This document shows positions 26,029-36,420 of a stretch of 64,000 nt of DNA, piece by piece (positions within the stretch are counted from its first letter, which is position 1; the number at the start of each line of letters is the position of its first letter). Source of the stretch: Bacillota bacterium (GTDB lineage: Bacteria; Bacillota; Clostridia; Lachnospirales; Lachnospiraceae); the NCBI GenBank assembly GCA_023435895.1, contig JAEZLH010000028.1, forward strand, positions 248,001 through 312,000, read 5' to 3'. The position numbers and the translations under genes are program-made. Under the pieces are notes generated by a model. That model was given only the letters and a program-made list of their open reading frames with translations, made no database searches and was not told the DNA's origin.

Positions 26029-27357
26029 TTAAACTGCCATTGGCACCCGATCCGGAATCATAATATTTAATTCAAAAGATTCCTTCCCAGGCTCAGCTTT
26101 CAATATACCATTGTATTTTTCTACCACTGCTTCAATGTTATTCATGCCGATACCATGCATATTTACCTCTTCCTTTGAGGTGGTAAATCTTCCAGAGGTA
26201 CTCCGAATTGAATCCACATTATATGGATTACTCAACTGAATGAAAAGGGTTCCTTCATCATATTTCATGACTAGCTGTATATCTTTTTGCTGATTTGAAT
26301 CGATAATTCTATCACAGGCTTCATAAGCATTATCCAAGGCATTCCCTAGTACGATACACAAGTCCATATCATCCAAAATTTCAAAATTCCCGGGTATCTT
26401 AATATCTGAACAGAGCTGTATCTGGCGATTTGTATTTTCCTTTTTCCTATGATTTATTAATGCATCTACAACAACATTTCCTGAGATAACTTCTTTAACT
26501 GGAGCATTTAAATCTCCATGCAATTGTTCCAAATACCTGGATGCGTCAACATATTTCTGGTTTTCCAAAAAACTTTCTATAATTACCATATGATTTTTCA
26601 TATCATGTCTTACTTTTTTCACTTGCTCATATCCTGATAGAATGCTTTGGTATTGCCTTTGCTGCATCAGCAATTGCTCTTCGTGGAATTTTCTTTGATT
26701 GTTTTCATGAATCTGTTGTACAATTCGATCAAAGAGATAGAAGGCTATCAAGTTAATATATAATATTGCTATTGAGAGAAGTACGGATCGTAGTGAAAAC
26801 TCATTTGCAATGACCTCCTGATATACACTTCCCACTGCCAGATAGAGACTAATTGCTGGTATTGTGATAATTAAGAGCCAAGAACTTGTTGAAACCATAG
26901 ATGCCTTCCTGGATATAATTCTTGAAATAATTTCAAATATTAATAAGAGCAATAGCTTAGATATCATTCCGCCAAGGAATAATAAAAGCATATTCTCCCG
27001 AATACTTTCTATTTGCACCCCGAAAATCGGTATGAATGCAAGAGCCGTCAATAGTTCCGTTACCATGGAAAAGATAACAACAAAAATACTGGCTATTATT
27101 TTAATATGGATTTTTCCTTGATACATTAATAGGGCAATTAAAAAATACAGTATAAATGCAATAAATATACCAATATCAATCGCATTATTTATGATATTCA
27201 GTATTGTAAATATTAACAGCACAAATAGCATGGATACGAACTGACGATTTCTAGATATCTTTTGCTTCTTAAAAATTCCTTGGTATAGTCGTATTGTGAC
27301 ATAAATTCCCACTAAATTGTTTATTGTCATAATCAGATTAAATATCATGTCATTCAT
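26029..27357 (-). CDS. agrC: AgrC-type receptor histidine kinase
   Basis: 442 residues. Six to seven hydrophobic segments in the first ~210 residues form the peptide receptor; then a dimerisation helix with HDMKNHMVIIESFL (phospho-His about 252) and an HPK10-type ATPase (LGNALDNAYEAC, HGIGMNNIEAVVEKYNG). This is the AgrC/ComD class that senses cyclic peptides. Start overlaps the response-regulator stop. Predicted receptor of the serine-ring pheromone encoded downstream. Confidence 0.92.
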   Translation of the reverse strand: MNDMIFNLIMTINNLVGIYVTIRLYQGIFKKQKISRNRQFVSMLFVLLIFTILNIINNAIDIGIFIAFILYFLIALLMYQGKIHIKIIASIFVVIFSMVTELLTALAFIPIFGVQIESIRENMLLLFLGGMISKLLLLLIFEIISRIISRKASMVSTSSWLLIITIPAISLYLAVGSVYQEVIANEFSLRSVLLSIAILYINLIAFYLFDRIVQQIHENNQRKFHEEQLLMQQRQYQSILSGYEQVKKVRHDMKNHMVIIESFLENQKYVDASRYLEQLHGDLNAPVKEVISGNVVVDALINHRKKENTNRQIQLCSDIKIPGNFEILDDMDLCIVLGNALDNAYEACDRIIDSNQQKDIQLVMKYDEGTLFIQLSNPYNVDSIRSTSGRFTTSKEEVNMHGIGMNNIEAVVEKYNGILKAEPGKESFELNIMIPDRVPMAV

Positions 27358-28064
27358 AGTGCTTCCTCCATGCGGTACTCTAAATATTTTGTCTTAAGCT
27401 GTTCTCTGATTTTTTCACCGATTATCAAAGATTCCCCATTCTGTAATATTACATTTTTACTTCCTATTTCTTTTATGTGTCCTAAATTAACCAAATAATA
27501 GCGACTAATCCGTGCAAATCCCCTATCTACCAGTTGCTTTTCGGCATCCGTAATATTTATATTGCTTAAATAGGTTTCCTTTTCACATATCACATTCACT
27601 TTTCTTTTGCTGCTTTCAAGATACAGTACTTCACTCAACTTAACTGCAATTGTCTTATCCCTTGTCTCAATAATAAAGTTTTGAGTCTGTCCGCTTTTCA
27701 ACTGTTTCATTGCACGATTAAAAACCTGGTTAATTTTCTCTTTTGTAACTGGTTTCAATACAAAGTCAAAGGCTTTGACCCGATAACCCTCCATTGCATA
27801 CTCCAGAATTGATGTTACAATAATAATAATACTTTTTTTATCATATGTTTTTATAATTTCGACCGCACGAATACCATTCATTCCTCCAAGCTGCATATCC
27901 ATAAATATAATCGCAAAATTTTCTTTATTCTTGTAAGCCCTAACTAAGTCTTCTCCAGATGAAAATTTATGAATTTCGTATGCAAAGCCCAAGTTTAATG
28001 AATGAATTATCTCTTCAAGTAATTTTTGTTGCTCCTGTTCATCTTCACAAATAGCGATTCTCAA
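27354..28064 (-). CDS. agrA: AgrA-type LytTR response regulator
   Basis: 236 residues from a TTG start with AGGAGG six bases before. Receiver domain (CEDE pocket, IIFMDMQLGGMNG with phospho-Asp, ITSILEYAM) and a C-terminal LytTR DNA-binding domain (TIAVKLSEVLYLESSKRKV, RISRYYLVNLGHIKEIG). First gene of the two-gene agrA-agrC transcript. No LytTR-like repeats were seen before it, unlike the agrBD promoter. Confidence 0.93.
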   Translation of the reverse strand: MRIAICEDEQEQQKLLEEIIHSLNLGFAYEIHKFSSGEDLVRAYKNKENFAIIFMDMQLGGMNGIRAVEIIKTYDKKSIIIIVTSILEYAMEGYRVKAFDFVLKPVTKEKINQVFNRAMKQLKSGQTQNFIIETRDKTIAVKLSEVLYLESSKRKVNVICEKETYLSNINITDAEKQLVDRGFARISRYYLVNLGHIKEIGSKNVILQNGESLIIGEKIREQLKTKYLEYRMEEAL

Positions 28065-28361
28065 GTTTAACCTCCTAGTTTAAGACTCACCATTTCTTTT
28101 TTAGCCAGCCAAAACATTCTATTCTTATAAAAATATTTTAATTCAAATCTGCTCATTTTTCAACATTATTTATCATCCTTAGACCTCAAATAAGCATGTA
28201 AATGTTACTATTCTATCTTCTGATTACAAATCTCATTAGCTTAGTACAATTCATGCATATCAACTACTTTTAGTAACTAAAAAAGAATGCATAATTCTAT
28301 CGCTTTATGCATTCTTCCTCTTTTCAACTAATTAACTTATTACTTTTCTATCTCGTCTCTG
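28065..28361. terminator. Gene-free gap with terminator of the surface-polymer operon
   Basis: AAGAATGCATAA (28283-28294) and TTTATGCATTCTT (28304-28316) form a strong stem; for minus-strand transcripts it is followed by six T. It ends the long operon that begins near 42.3 kb. The rest of the 297-bp gap is AT-rich and must hold the agrA promoter; no clear box was picked. Confidence 0.8.
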
Positions 28362-29315
28362 CTACCTACAAACATTGACAGGCTTTCCCTCTAAATAAGC
28401 ATAAACATTATCAAACACAATCTTCGCTCTGCGTAACATCGCTTCATCTGAGATAAATGCGATATGGGGTGTTAATAATGTATTCTTGGCATGAAGCAAC
28501 GGATAATCCGTTGGAATCGGCGGCTCCATGTCAAATACATCAATACAGGCAAAGCCAAGCCGATCTTCATTCAAAGCCCTCGTCAGAGCTTCGTTATCAA
28601 CAATCGGTCCTCTTGCACAGTTAATGAATATAGTATCTTTTTTCATTAGTGCAATTTTATCCTCACTTAGGAACCCTCTTGTTTGCGGGTTCAATGGCAT
28701 ATTGAGGGATACAATATCACTTTCAGACAATACCTCCTCCAGTGATTTATATTCAATACCAAGCTTAATTGCTTCCTCCGAAACACTTCGATTATAGGCA
28801 ATCAGTTTAGCTCCAAACGCTTGAAAGAGCTGCGCGGTCCTTAAACCAATTTTACCAAGTCCAATAATTCCTACGGTTCGCCCAGCGATTTCACGACCAC
28901 CATTTCCAGCACTGGTGCCTCCTTCACGAACCACTGTATTCGCTTTTGGCATATTTCTCAGTGCGCTGATGGTCATTCCGATAATCAGCTCAGCTACCGT
29001 TTCATTGGAATAGCCCGCACTGTTACAGATCATCACATTCTTATCCTTACAAGCATCTACGCCAATATGATCAATGCCGGTAAATGCCACTGACAGCATT
29101 TTAAGCGAATCTGCTTCTTCTATTACGGATGCTGGATATGGGTTATTGGCTATCATCACAATATCCTGCTTCTTAGTACGATTCATTAGCTCTTGCACAT
29201 CTGTGGTTTTACTATCATAATAGGTGAAGCTATGCCCCTGTTCCAAAAGCCCTGCTGCCAATTCTTCTATTACCTCTTTTGAGACACCAATCGGCTCTAG
29301 TAAACGAATATTCAT
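28362..29315 (-). CDS. D-2-hydroxyacid dehydrogenase (NAD-dependent)
   Basis: 317 residues. Rossmann motif GIIGLGKIGLRTAQ, catalytic Arg in INCARGPIVDNEAL, Glu in DVFDMEPPIPTD and His in LTPHIAFISDEA, all as in the formate/phosphoglycerate dehydrogenase family. Interconverts a 2-keto acid and a D-2-hydroxyacid. Last gene of the surface-polymer operon after an epimerase, 34 bp away; its product may be a precursor of a modified residue in that polymer. Substrate unknown. Confidence 0.88.
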   Translation of the reverse strand: MNIRLLEPIGVSKEVIEELAAGLLEQGHSFTYYDSKTTDVQELMNRTKKQDIVMIANNPYPASVIEEADSLKMLSVAFTGIDHIGVDACKDKNVMICNSAGYSNETVAELIIGMTISALRNMPKANTVVREGGTSAGNGGREIAGRTVGIIGLGKIGLRTAQLFQAFGAKLIAYNRSVSEEAIKLGIEYKSLEEVLSESDIVSLNMPLNPQTRGFLSEDKIALMKKDTIFINCARGPIVDNEALTRALNEDRLGFACIDVFDMEPPIPTDYPLLHAKNTLLTPHIAFISDEAMLRRAKIVFDNVYAYLEGKPVNVCR

Positions 29316-29349
29316 AATATTATCATCCTTTTATTATAAAGAGGAAGCA

Positions 29350-30429
29350 TTACGCTTCCCCTTCTTTTATTCCAAGTTCATACTTATAATTTTCAATGGT
29401 TCTACGAAAGCCTTCTGCCAGTGATACATCTGCCTTCCAGCCAATACCACGAAGTCTTTCACAGTCAAGCACCCCACTCTTAGATGGGCTAGCCCAAGAT
29501 ACTGAGGACGGATCAGGAATATCAAATACAAGTTCAAGCCCCTTCTCCGGATAGATATTAACAATTGTTTTTGCCAAATCCCTTATGGTAACAAAAGCAT
29601 CTTCATTAGCAATATTGTAGGCGATGTCTTCACCAACTAGCATGATATAAAATAATGCACTTACCGCATCCTTAATATAAGTATAGGTTCTTACTGTGCT
29701 ACCATCGCTCTTTAATACGATGTTCCTATTGTTGATAACATCGTTTGCAAAATCTGCCTGAACACGACCATCATTCAAAGCCATACCAGGACCATATGCA
29801 TGGGATAAACGAGCAATTTTAGTATCCACCCCGTATTGACTCTTATAGGTCACACAGATTGTTTCTGCCGCTCTTTTTCCTTCTGAATAGCAGGATCGAA
29901 CCTGAGTAGGATCAATATAACCATATTCGTTTTCCTTAAAGGTAGCTTGTCCGGGAGTTGGATCACCATAAATTTCACGGGAGGAGATAAACATATATTT
30001 CTTTACGTTCTTCTCCTTTGCCAGTTCCAGCGTATTGAAGGTACCAATTGTGTTTGCTTTAATAGTTCCTACAGGGTCTGCCTGAAAGTATTTTGGGGTT
30101 GCCTGACTTGCAGCATGAACAATATAGTCCACTTTCCCATCTACCTTAAGAGGCTCACTAACATCCTGTACAATCAATTCCAGGTCATCCCTGTCAAGTA
30201 CTGCAGAGAAGATTTTCTTTGCCTTCTCCAAATTTCTGACCAGTGCTAACACTTTAATATTGTAATGAAAGCGGTCATTTAATCCTAGAAGAGTATATAA
30301 GAACATACCCGCTACCATTCCGCTTGCTCCGGTGATTAATACGGTGGAATCCTTCAAATCCTCCCAGGGCAATTTCTCATTGATGATTTCATCAATATCA
30401 TTTAAAATAATTGGACTCAACTTATTCAT
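29350..30429 (-). CDS. NAD-dependent epimerase/dehydratase (nucleotide-sugar modifying)
   Basis: 359 residues. Extended SDR: VLITGASGMVAGMFL nucleotide-binding motif, catalytic CYSEGKRAAE (YxxxK) and Ser/Thr in FISSREIYG. Resembles UDP-glucuronate decarboxylase/GDP-mannose dehydratase relatives. It sits between a cytidylyltransferase and a 2-hydroxyacid dehydrogenase; the trio suggests a CDP-activated, oxidised or reduced unit for the surface polymer (inference). Confidence 0.86.
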   Translation of the reverse strand: MNKLSPIILNDIDEIINEKLPWEDLKDSTVLITGASGMVAGMFLYTLLGLNDRFHYNIKVLALVRNLEKAKKIFSAVLDRDDLELIVQDVSEPLKVDGKVDYIVHAASQATPKYFQADPVGTIKANTIGTFNTLELAKEKNVKKYMFISSREIYGDPTPGQATFKENEYGYIDPTQVRSCYSEGKRAAETICVTYKSQYGVDTKIARLSHAYGPGMALNDGRVQADFANDVINNRNIVLKSDGSTVRTYTYIKDAVSALFYIMLVGEDIAYNIANEDAFVTIRDLAKTIVNIYPEKGLELVFDIPDPSSVSWASPSKSGVLDCERLRGIGWKADVSLAEGFRRTIENYKYELGIKEGEA

Positions 30430-30449
30430 TTGCTTATCCTTTATCCTTC

Positions 30450-31166
30450 TTAACTAAAAATTTGATCATTCTCTCTTAAATCATATAACGCTCTAAAGAT
30501 ATAAAAATCATCGGGCGTGGTAATCTTAATATTGCTTCTTGGTCCTTCCAAAAGGTGCATGTCATAACCATGGGATTTCATTAGGCTGCAGGAATCAATC
30601 GCATTATTTCTCCCTGCTTTTCTCTCCTCTTCATGAACCTTTATGATATCCTTTAAAAAGAAGCTCTGAGGTGCTTGCGCGGTATATAACACATCTCTCT
30701 TTGGAATGTTAACTACTACCTTTTCGGAATGTGCTTCCACAATAGTTTCATAACAAGGGGTTGAAGTAATACAGGAACCAAATTCCTTCACTGTTTCAAT
30801 ATTCTTTGAGATTAAAGCTTCATCAATCAGCGGTCTAACACCGTCATGAATTAGTACCACTGAATCCTCAGGGAAATTATCCGCAGCCACTTTGACCGCA
30901 TTATAAATTGATTCTTGACCGGTGCTACCTCCAGCAACAACAAATTTTACCTTCGAAATACAGAACTTTGCTACAAGCTTATTTAAGTATCCAATCCAAT
31001 CAGGAATACATGCAACAATAATTGCATCCACATCCGCACAGTTTTCAAACAATTCTAACGTGTGGATAATAATCGGCTTTCCATGCAACTCTAAAAACTG
31101 CTTCGGCTTTCCGTTTGTCTTCATTCTTTGGCCGCTTCCTCCGGCAAATATACATGCTATATTCAT
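30450..31166 (-). CDS. IspD/TarI-type cytidylyltransferase
   Basis: 238 residues from the ATG at 31166 (GGAAGGAG seven bases upstream; the longer frame to 31274 starts inside the previous gene). Nucleotidyltransferase motifs FAGGSGQRM, KPKQFLELHGKPI and IHDGVRP, in the IspD/TarI family. The context favours a polyol-phosphate rather than methylerythritol phosphate, making it the second such enzyme in this operon. Transfers CMP to a sugar- or polyol-phosphate. Confidence 0.86.
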   Translation of the reverse strand: MNIACIFAGGSGQRMKTNGKPKQFLELHGKPIIIHTLELFENCADVDAIIVACIPDWIGYLNKLVAKFCISKVKFVVAGGSTGQESIYNAVKVAADNFPEDSVVLIHDGVRPLIDEALISKNIETVKEFGSCITSTPCYETIVEAHSEKVVVNIPKRDVLYTAQAPQSFFLKDIIKVHEEERKAGRNNAIDSCSLMKSHGYDMHLLEGPRSNIKITTPDDFYIFRALYDLRENDQIFS

Positions 31167-31210
31167 GTTACACTCCTTCCGCCCATTGGGCTTACACATC
31201 TTTATGTTCG

Positions 31211-33916
31211 TTATTTTTTTGAACGGTTGATTTGGGTCTGATGCTTTAAACTTTCCTGATAGATTCGCTTGCAATTATCCGTATCCGCATAGGCAAAGAA
31301 ATCATCCGCTCTCTTTTTGTATTGCTCTTTCATCTGACAATCTCGGTCAAGGTATTCACAGATTATATCTACTAGCTCTTCCATGTCCGTACAAATATCT
31401 CCAAAGGCCATTGTATCGTAATTAAAGCTACCTTCCTCATAAAAGGGAGGAATGTCTTTATAATGAGAATACACAATTGGTTTTCTCATATATGCAAAAT
31501 CAAATTGCACTCCCGAATAGTCGGTTACCATAAGACTGGATTGCGTTAATAATTCTTCGTAGCTGATACCCATGTCTGCTGTTAGAATTTCAGTTGTATC
31601 ATTTTTATGAAAATCATCTTTTTGAGAGGTAAAGGTGGGATGTATTAAATAAATTAACTTATATCCTTTTTCTTTTGCTTTGGCTATTAACCTCTTATGA
31701 TTAATCAACTCATTATAAGCTTTAAAATATGTGGTATTTTTAAAGTTTGGATTATAGGGTCTGATTTTCCCACTCCTGGGTTTTGAGGCGATGCTCATTC
31801 TCCAAGTGGGTGTAATCAAAATCTGCTTCTTATCATCATTGATCAGCCCATCGTATCTTGGAAGGCCTGTCAATTTCAACTCCGACCTGTCATAACCATA
31901 CTCCGGCTGCATTAAATTCTCAATTTCATATTTTGAAGCACAATAGTAGTATTTCGTATTATCAAACACCTTATTAGCAGTATGCGCAAGCTGCTGCACG
32001 GTTAATCCATGCTGAATGCACACCATTTCATAGCTAAAAATACCACGAAAATAATTCTCTGCAATTCCCGGAAACCCCATATGGGATAGCACTTTTGCAT
32101 GGGTAGCAAAAACAATATCCGTATTCATCAATATCAAATAAAGCTTTATGGTCTTGGGAGAGAGTAGGTTAAGTCTTTGTTTTTTCAGTCTGTTATAATC
32201 CTTCGTATTCTTTTCAATCAGATAATAATTAGTTATCTTATCCTTTTGAGCGGAAGCATATCGAAAGAAATATTCCCCATTGTCCCCACCTTTATAAATT
32301 TTGTCAAAGGAGAGCCATATTGATTTATGTTTAAAATAGGGTCGTGTAATCCAGTAAAACATTCTTAGCAGAAATGCTGATTTACCTCTCATACCCTGAT
32401 GCAGGAGTAATTCCTCTAACACCTTTAACTCCTGGATAAAATATTCCATCCTTGTAACTCTTCGAACCGTTATTGCAGAGGTGGTTGCCTGAAATAGATA
32501 TCCACTTTTATACCAGTACAGATTTTTCCCTACTGTGGTAAGCTTCGTATGACTCTTTCCAAACCATATTTTAAGAGGAAATTTTTCATTATTGTAGTTC
32601 ACATATAGTTGTATGCTTGATCTATTTTTTAAATTCTCCACCGGTATTGTTAATTGATAGGTATGCCTTTGATACATCGGTAATCCAAATATCTTTGTGG
32701 TCGCATAAAGCTTCGTTTTTAACACAGGAATATTTGAAGCTTCGCCACCAAGATGTACTTCATATCGATCCTGATCTACAGCACAATTTAATTCAAAATG
32801 TATCGTAATGAACGAATTGTCAAACTCAAATAAATTAATGTCAGCAATCAGCGTTTTTATGTTCTCTTTATAAGCCTGTTGTAAACTTTGAGGTACTATT
32901 TGTAAATCTTGTTCTGTTGTAAAACTATTATAACCATATTTTATCTTAAGCAGGTTTATTAAAAAGACAGGCTCCAGCACAATGAACTTACTTCTACTTT
33001 GGTTGAGAATAATTTCATCCTCCAGATTGCTCAATAATTTCTTAGTGAAAGTAAAAAACTGAGTAATCTGCTCTCCTTCTAGCGCCTGCTTATTTGCTTC
33101 CTCTAGATTTGCAGCCAATCGGAACTGAAAATCATAGAACAATGCGAGCTGAATATAAGTTGGAACCCTGTGATACCGCTTTGTTATATCCTCTAATAAT
33201 GGTAGAAAATAATTATTGCAAGAATCCAAGTACCAAGCTGAGTCATTTACCCAAGGCAGTGTGGTAAATCGATCAATCAAAACATCACTTCTGTGATAAT
33301 ACACATCCTTTAATACCCCGTACTTACTCTTTGATGCCAGATATTCCATCACAAAATGATTATCCTCATGATAGGGAAGTTCCTCCTGGAACTGATATTC
33401 TCTAAAGCACGCTGTTTTCCATATCGTTCCTATTAAGTCATATTGAAAGTGAAACGGTTCTTCCATTAAGTCAACGATACGATTTTCATTATAACGGGCT
33501 TGATTTAACAAATGGTTCCCATCGGAATATAGAATAGCACAGGACACAAAGTCAATCTCTTGGCTATGACTATCAAGAAACTCACACGCCTTCCAAAGAG
33601 CTCCTTCCGAAAAGGAATCCTTTGAATCCATAAAGGTAATGAACCCAGAGTTCACCCTCTCTAACGCTTTATTTTTCGCTGCTGCAGTGGAGTAACCCTC
33701 TAAATCCATTATCTCAACGGTTACTCCAGGGGTCTGCGAGCACAGGGCTCTAATTTTATCCTCCGAGTGTATGATACAGGTATTCGCAAGAATAACCTGA
33801 ATCCCTCCTTCTATATCACGCTGACTCAAGATGCCTTCCATTGCCTGTAAAACATAATCTTCCTCTTCGCACAACAATATTACGCTAATCGTGCTTTGCA
33901 TTGTTTTACTTGCCAT
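31211..33916 (-). CDS. Fusion of GT2 glycosyltransferase and CDP-glycerol/ribitol polyol-phosphate transferase
   Basis: 901 residues. N-terminal GT-A domain (ISVILLCEEEDYVLQAMEG; ITFMDSKDSF as nucleotide-sugar site) to about 230, a beta-rich linker (about 350-480), then a TagB/TagF-like polyol-phosphotransferase (about 540-890) with CIQHGLTVQQLAH and MVTDYSGVQFDFAYMRKP. It probably both adds a sugar and polymerises or primes glycerol/ribitol phosphate on the same acceptor. No membrane helix; peripheral. A paralogue with the same architecture lies at 36421-39168. Confidence 0.88.
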   Translation of the reverse strand: MASKTMQSTISVILLCEEEDYVLQAMEGILSQRDIEGGIQVILANTCIIHSEDKIRALCSQTPGVTVEIMDLEGYSTAAAKNKALERVNSGFITFMDSKDSFSEGALWKACEFLDSHSQEIDFVSCAILYSDGNHLLNQARYNENRIVDLMEEPFHFQYDLIGTIWKTACFREYQFQEELPYHEDNHFVMEYLASKSKYGVLKDVYYHRSDVLIDRFTTLPWVNDSAWYLDSCNNYFLPLLEDITKRYHRVPTYIQLALFYDFQFRLAANLEEANKQALEGEQITQFFTFTKKLLSNLEDEIILNQSRSKFIVLEPVFLINLLKIKYGYNSFTTEQDLQIVPQSLQQAYKENIKTLIADINLFEFDNSFITIHFELNCAVDQDRYEVHLGGEASNIPVLKTKLYATTKIFGLPMYQRHTYQLTIPVENLKNRSSIQLYVNYNNEKFPLKIWFGKSHTKLTTVGKNLYWYKSGYLFQATTSAITVRRVTRMEYFIQELKVLEELLLHQGMRGKSAFLLRMFYWITRPYFKHKSIWLSFDKIYKGGDNGEYFFRYASAQKDKITNYYLIEKNTKDYNRLKKQRLNLLSPKTIKLYLILMNTDIVFATHAKVLSHMGFPGIAENYFRGIFSYEMVCIQHGLTVQQLAHTANKVFDNTKYYYCASKYEIENLMQPEYGYDRSELKLTGLPRYDGLINDDKKQILITPTWRMSIASKPRSGKIRPYNPNFKNTTYFKAYNELINHKRLIAKAKEKGYKLIYLIHPTFTSQKDDFHKNDTTEILTADMGISYEELLTQSSLMVTDYSGVQFDFAYMRKPIVYSHYKDIPPFYEEGSFNYDTMAFGDICTDMEELVDIICEYLDRDCQMKEQYKKRADDFFAYADTDNCKRIYQESLKHQTQINRSKK

Positions 33917-33932
33917 TTCTTATCTCCTTTAA

Positions 33933-35267
33933 TTAATACGGGCCAAAATCCAATTCAACAATATCATGCACCGCTTTTCTCTTACTTAGCGGAGCTGGTT
34001 TTTGATAATCACCATAGAGAAAATGCAAATACTCTCTATAATTACCGGGCACCGGCAACGAATATCCTTCAAACTCCAGATAATCCGTCTGCATCAACCA
34101 TTCTTTCGGAAATCTCCCATTATTAACATGTTCCCCCATGCCATCATATAAATAATGCGCATTTTTATGATTTCTATATTTTTTAATTACATTCACCGTT
34201 CTTTTGTACCAATATCGAATTGGCACACTCTTAATAATCTTGTCCGCTATACTGCTGATAACTCTAGGACGTTTATTCATGGGGCTATTTGTCCACTTAT
34301 AAACTAATATCCCACGGAAGATTTTAGTTAATAACAAATGAATTTTATTGAAGAATTCACTGTTAGAGGTGTTGTCATGAACAAAAAGATCAACAAATAT
34401 CCCCTGATTCATATCCTTAATCCCATAGGTGAAGGCGGTATTATATTTGGTATGATTAATTCTTATTTTAGAAAATGGATAATAGGTTGATGGGTCCGTT
34501 TTGTTTGATTGCCAAAAGTAGCTTTGGTCCAGTTCTTTTTCCACTACCGTTTCAAACTTCTCAAACTCTTCTCTTGTCATCATAAGGTCTGCATCATCAT
34601 CCCAAGGAATAAATCCTTTATGTCTTACTGCTCCAAGCAATGTACCTCCTGCCAGAAAATAACGTATCTCATGTTTCTTGCAGATGCGATCGATTTCCAA
34701 TATAACAGGAAGAACTAATTTCTGAATCTTTTTAGGTGTTTCATCATACTGCTCATCAAAGTATATTAAATCCTGTTCATTACAGGTAAAACTCTTATAG
34801 GTTAAGAACAAATTATCTCGAAACTGTTCACTAGAAAACACTTTCTTTCCCTTGTCCTTCAAGCTGGATTCAAATAATTCTACGATTACATCCTTAATAT
34901 AGATGTAACGCTCCTGATCTTCTTTCACTCTATTATATAGATCATCAAACTTCTGTCCTTCCCTCATAATTTCTTGAATGAGCTGATATAAGTCTGACTC
35001 CTGTGTAAGTGAGGGTCCAAACAAAATTTTGTCGTGTAGTTGTGTCGAATGAAATATTAGAGAAATATCACTTTCTGCCTGATTCTCACTTTCCTCAAAG
35101 ACAAAACCGTATTCACTTCGTAATACTTGTAATACCTGTCTCACTGTTTTATCCACATAATTGTTCTGAATTGATACATAAATCCTCTTATGCCTTAAGT
35201 TGTCCACATAGAAATGCCTACTATGCAGCAACTCATAAACAATATCATCGATAAATACCTTTTGCAC
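33933..35267 (-). CDS. LicD-family phosphotransferase protein
   Basis: 444 residues from a GTG (AAGGTGAAAACGG before it), overlapping the previous stop. After an N-terminal region of ~150 residues of unknown role, the LicD nucleotidyltransferase-fold core begins: YFLAGGTLLGAVRHKGFIPWDDDADLMM, here cited as AGGTLLGAVRHKG then PWDDDADLMM, with metal-binding Asp residues. LicD proteins attach phosphocholine or other phospho-groups to teichoic acids and capsules. Likely decorates the polymer built by this operon. Confidence 0.88.
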   Translation of the reverse strand: MQKVFIDDIVYELLHSRHFYVDNLRHKRIYVSIQNNYVDKTVRQVLQVLRSEYGFVFEESENQAESDISLIFHSTQLHDKILFGPSLTQESDLYQLIQEIMREGQKFDDLYNRVKEDQERYIYIKDVIVELFESSLKDKGKKVFSSEQFRDNLFLTYKSFTCNEQDLIYFDEQYDETPKKIQKLVLPVILEIDRICKKHEIRYFLAGGTLLGAVRHKGFIPWDDDADLMMTREEFEKFETVVEKELDQSYFWQSNKTDPSTYYPFSKIRINHTKYNTAFTYGIKDMNQGIFVDLFVHDNTSNSEFFNKIHLLLTKIFRGILVYKWTNSPMNKRPRVISSIADKIIKSVPIRYWYKRTVNVIKKYRNHKNAHYLYDGMGEHVNNGRFPKEWLMQTDYLEFEGYSLPVPGNYREYLHFLYGDYQKPAPLSKRKAVHDIVELDFGPY

Positions 35268-36369
35268 CCGTTTTCACCTTCACCCTTGTAAATAATCTCT
35301 CTACTGCAGCAAATAAAAACTGCCTTGCATATTCTAATAACATACAACCTACAAATACCAAAAGCATTATTCCATATAATTTAATTACGTATGTCTTATT
35401 CGCAAAGATGCCATGATAATTACCATTCAAATCAAACAATTTTCTCCATATAAAATCCCTGACCGGAGGGAATTCGTGAATCATGTAAATTCCAAAGGTG
35501 GTACCCGCTATACTGTTAACAATACGGGATTTGAAATTAATCTCCCGAAAGAAAAGAAATAGTGAAACTGCAGCGCAGATTACAAGTGGATTATCAAATC
35601 TTCCGAAAATCTTATTGTATTCAAATACGTGTGGCACAGAAATTCGTCTCAAAATGAAGTCTGACATTGCAAAGCCTATAAAAGCAAATAGATAAATCCA
35701 CTTTTTTTTCTTGTTTTCCAGTAGGAATCTTCTTAAATACCCTCCGATTATATATAAAAATCCCAAGCTGATAAAACTTTTTCCTTCAAAGGTATCTACC
35801 ACTTTATGCACCGAAAAAACCTGGTCAAAAGGATAGAATGACGATAAATTTGGCCATATGGATAGAAATACTCCCAAAATTCCAATCAACCCAAGATACT
35901 GTCTTTTATTTAACTTAGTAAGTGTAATATTAACAAATGGCGCTAGTATCATGATCATCAGATAGATAGAGATAAAATACCAGGTCTTTGAGAAAAATGG
36001 TGTGAATATCTTAACAATATTGTATTCATTATGAGTTATTCCAAAGGGATACCACTTCATACAGATTAATCCCAATACTACGGAATAAAAAAATGCTGGG
36101 GTGTAGACACGTATAATTCTCTTTCTATAATTTGGGTTACCAAACTGGTTATTTACCATAAAATATCCCGAAATAAGAATAAACACATCTACCGGTGTTC
36201 TAAAAAAACTCCACATGAACTGGGCAAGCAGCTGGTGATTGCTGCCCATATCCTTAGCAATATCAGAATAGTTCCCATAATCGTATATATGAAGCATAAT
36301 AATCTGCAACATCAGTACTATTCTTAGTAACTCTATTCCAGAGTCCCTTGTTTCTCTCTTCTGTTTCAT
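35245..36369 (-). CDS. Acyltransferase family 3 membrane protein
   Basis: 374 residues, about ten hydrophobic segments. N-terminal RDSGIELLRIVLMLQI with HIY shortly after, and the LISGYFMVNNQFG motif, are those of acyltransferase-3/OafA-like proteins; FGIYMIHEFP lies near the C-terminus. Likely O-acetylates (or otherwise acylates) the surface polymer from outside. Overlaps the following LicD gene by 23 bp, so co-translated. Confidence 0.9.
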   Translation of the reverse strand: MKQKRETRDSGIELLRIVLMLQIIMLHIYDYGNYSDIAKDMGSNHQLLAQFMWSFFRTPVDVFILISGYFMVNNQFGNPNYRKRIIRVYTPAFFYSVVLGLICMKWYPFGITHNEYNIVKIFTPFFSKTWYFISIYLMIMILAPFVNITLTKLNKRQYLGLIGILGVFLSIWPNLSSFYPFDQVFSVHKVVDTFEGKSFISLGFLYIIGGYLRRFLLENKKKKWIYLFAFIGFAMSDFILRRISVPHVFEYNKIFGRFDNPLVICAAVSLFLFFREINFKSRIVNSIAGTTFGIYMIHEFPPVRDFIWRKLFDLNGNYHGIFANKTYVIKLYGIMLLVFVGCMLLEYARQFLFAAVERLFTRVKVKTGAKGIYR

Positions 36370-36420
36370 ATATTCTCCGTCTAGACCTAGAAGTCAAATG
36401 CTTTTCTGTCACCTATCAAG